From the NCBI GenBank assembly GCA_018333525.1, contig JAGXTF010000101.1, positions 1 to 64,000 on the forward strand: a stretch of 64,000 bases of DNA. The letters are read 5' to 3'. The stretch is from Bacteroidota bacterium. Its GTDB lineage: Bacteria; Bacteroidota; Bacteroidia; NS11-12g; UBA955. Below the pieces are notes generated by a model. The model made no database searches. It saw only the letters and a list, made by a program, of their open reading frames with translations, and was not told where the DNA came from. Shown piece by piece: positions 63,495-64,000 of the stretch. Made by a program: the position numbers and the translations under genes. Position 1 is the stretch's first letter. Each line of letters opens with the position of its first letter.

Positions 63495-64000
63495 CTAATC
63501 CTCTTCCGGAATTTCCAATACCTGCTCCTTCAACTCTTCTCTCGGGTTCAGACTCTTTTCAAAAGAAAGCAACAAAGCCGGTAACAAAAACAAATTGGCC
63601 GCGAGACCCGTAATCAGGGTTACACCGGTTAGCCATCCCAGAGATTGTGTGCCTTCAAATCTGCTGAAAACAAAAATCATAAAGCCTGCAAAAAGTGCCA
63701 CCATGGTATAAATCATACTCAGACCTACTTCCATAATAGTCAGGCTTAAAGCCTCACGCATGCTAATATTTCCATGAAATAAATGCCTTCGGAAAACAGA
63801 GATAAAATGGATGGTAGCATCAATGGTAATTCCAAATGCAATGCTGAATACAAGAATAGTTGATGGTTTTAAAGGTATGTGAAAATACCCCATCAATCCG
63901 CCGGTTACTACCAATGGCAAAACATTGGGGATTACCGAAATAATAATCATTTTGATAGAAGGAAATAACAATCCCATCGTAAGGCAAATAATGAGCAAAG
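63495..64000 (-). CDS. RND/MMPL-family exporter, C-terminal part
   Basis: At least 168 residues, cut by the window edge; the frame stays open to 64000. Five or so helices with FGITIDATIHFISVFRR, the conserved Asp-containing helix of MMPL/HAE3-type transporters, and an acidic tail (EQVLEIPEED). Its stop is 4 bp from the convergent luxE-like stop. Confidence 0.85.
   Translation of the reverse strand, partial: LLIICLTMGLLFPSIKMIIISVIPNVLPLVVTGGLMGYFHIPLKPSTILVFSIAFGITIDATIHFISVFRRHLFHGNISMREALSLTIMEVGLSMIYTMVALFAGFMIFVFSRFEGTQSLGWLTGVTLITGLAANLFLLPALLLSFEKSLNPREELKEQVLEIPEED

Overview
The window comes from a member of the Bacteroidota. The evidence is: type IX secretion (T9SS) C-terminal sorting domains on four to five proteins, HmuY-like proteins beside a TonB-dependent receptor, families largely confined to the phylum (DUF4294, DUF4296, DUF4412), repeated matches to the Bacteroidota -7 promoter element TAnnTTTG, and almost no Shine-Dalgarno sequences. 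I cannot name the genus; the gene set fits the Chitinophagales/Sphingobacteriales side of the phylum (inference).

Layout. (1) 1-6077 is an AT-rich accessory island. It holds two RHS-core tails that share a ~380 bp direct repeat, each with its own toxin-like tip and a candidate immunity gene. A third, core-less toxin tip with its partner follows, then a Y1/HUH (RAYT-like) transposase and, 5 bp after its stop codon, a tandem array of ~49 bp palindromic REP-like units. (2) 6078-24576 is a housekeeping region: a serine hydrolase, queE, folD, an HxlR regulator with a divergent redox operon, mutS2, yggS, dnaN, a DivIC/FtsB-like gene, a BtuF/FecCD-type ABC importer without its ATPase, lgt, mtaB and hscA. 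(3) 24747-29405 is a heme- or metal-acquisition operon in which a TonB receptor sits between two HmuY-like proteins, one with a T9SS anchor and one a lipoprotein. (4) 29466-41244 carries recO, fbp, aspartate kinase, a LysM hydrolase, a DsbD-alpha-like protein followed by full DsbD, gmhA, rhomboid, GNAT, a CTD-only T9SS protein and a small lipoprotein. (5) 41565-50827 carries a CruF-like carotenoid protein, a WecA-like transferase, an acyl-CoA synthetase, Nfu, radA, a PEBP-like lipoprotein and a tightly overlapped crtZ-crtI-crtB operon. (6) 51001-64000 carries murB, a T9SS protein with truB, a TlpA-like thioredoxin, an orphan response regulator, a murI-uvrC-pabB run, two tandem OmpH/Skp genes, a LuxE-family protein and the C-terminal end of an RND/MMPL exporter.

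How the parts connect. Envelope biology dominates: lipoprotein maturation (Lgt), Skp chaperones, peptidoglycan precursors (MurB, MurI), a peptidoglycan hydrolase, heptose synthesis (GmhA), disulfide reduction (DsbD, TlpA) and T9SS cargo. Operons are tight, with repeated 4-bp overlaps that include TTGA overlaps using TTG starts. Several -7 elements lie only 6-8 bases before the start codon, which suggests leaderless or nearly leaderless mRNAs.

The most interesting parts are the RHS tip/immunity cassette array, which includes a frameshifted copy and a metzincin-like tip whose catalytic Glu is Gly, and the adjacent transposase/REP array. Start codons were moved from the longest open frame wherever promoter position, signal peptide or family length argued for it; each entry says so. 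No tRNA, rRNA or CRISPR array was recognised.
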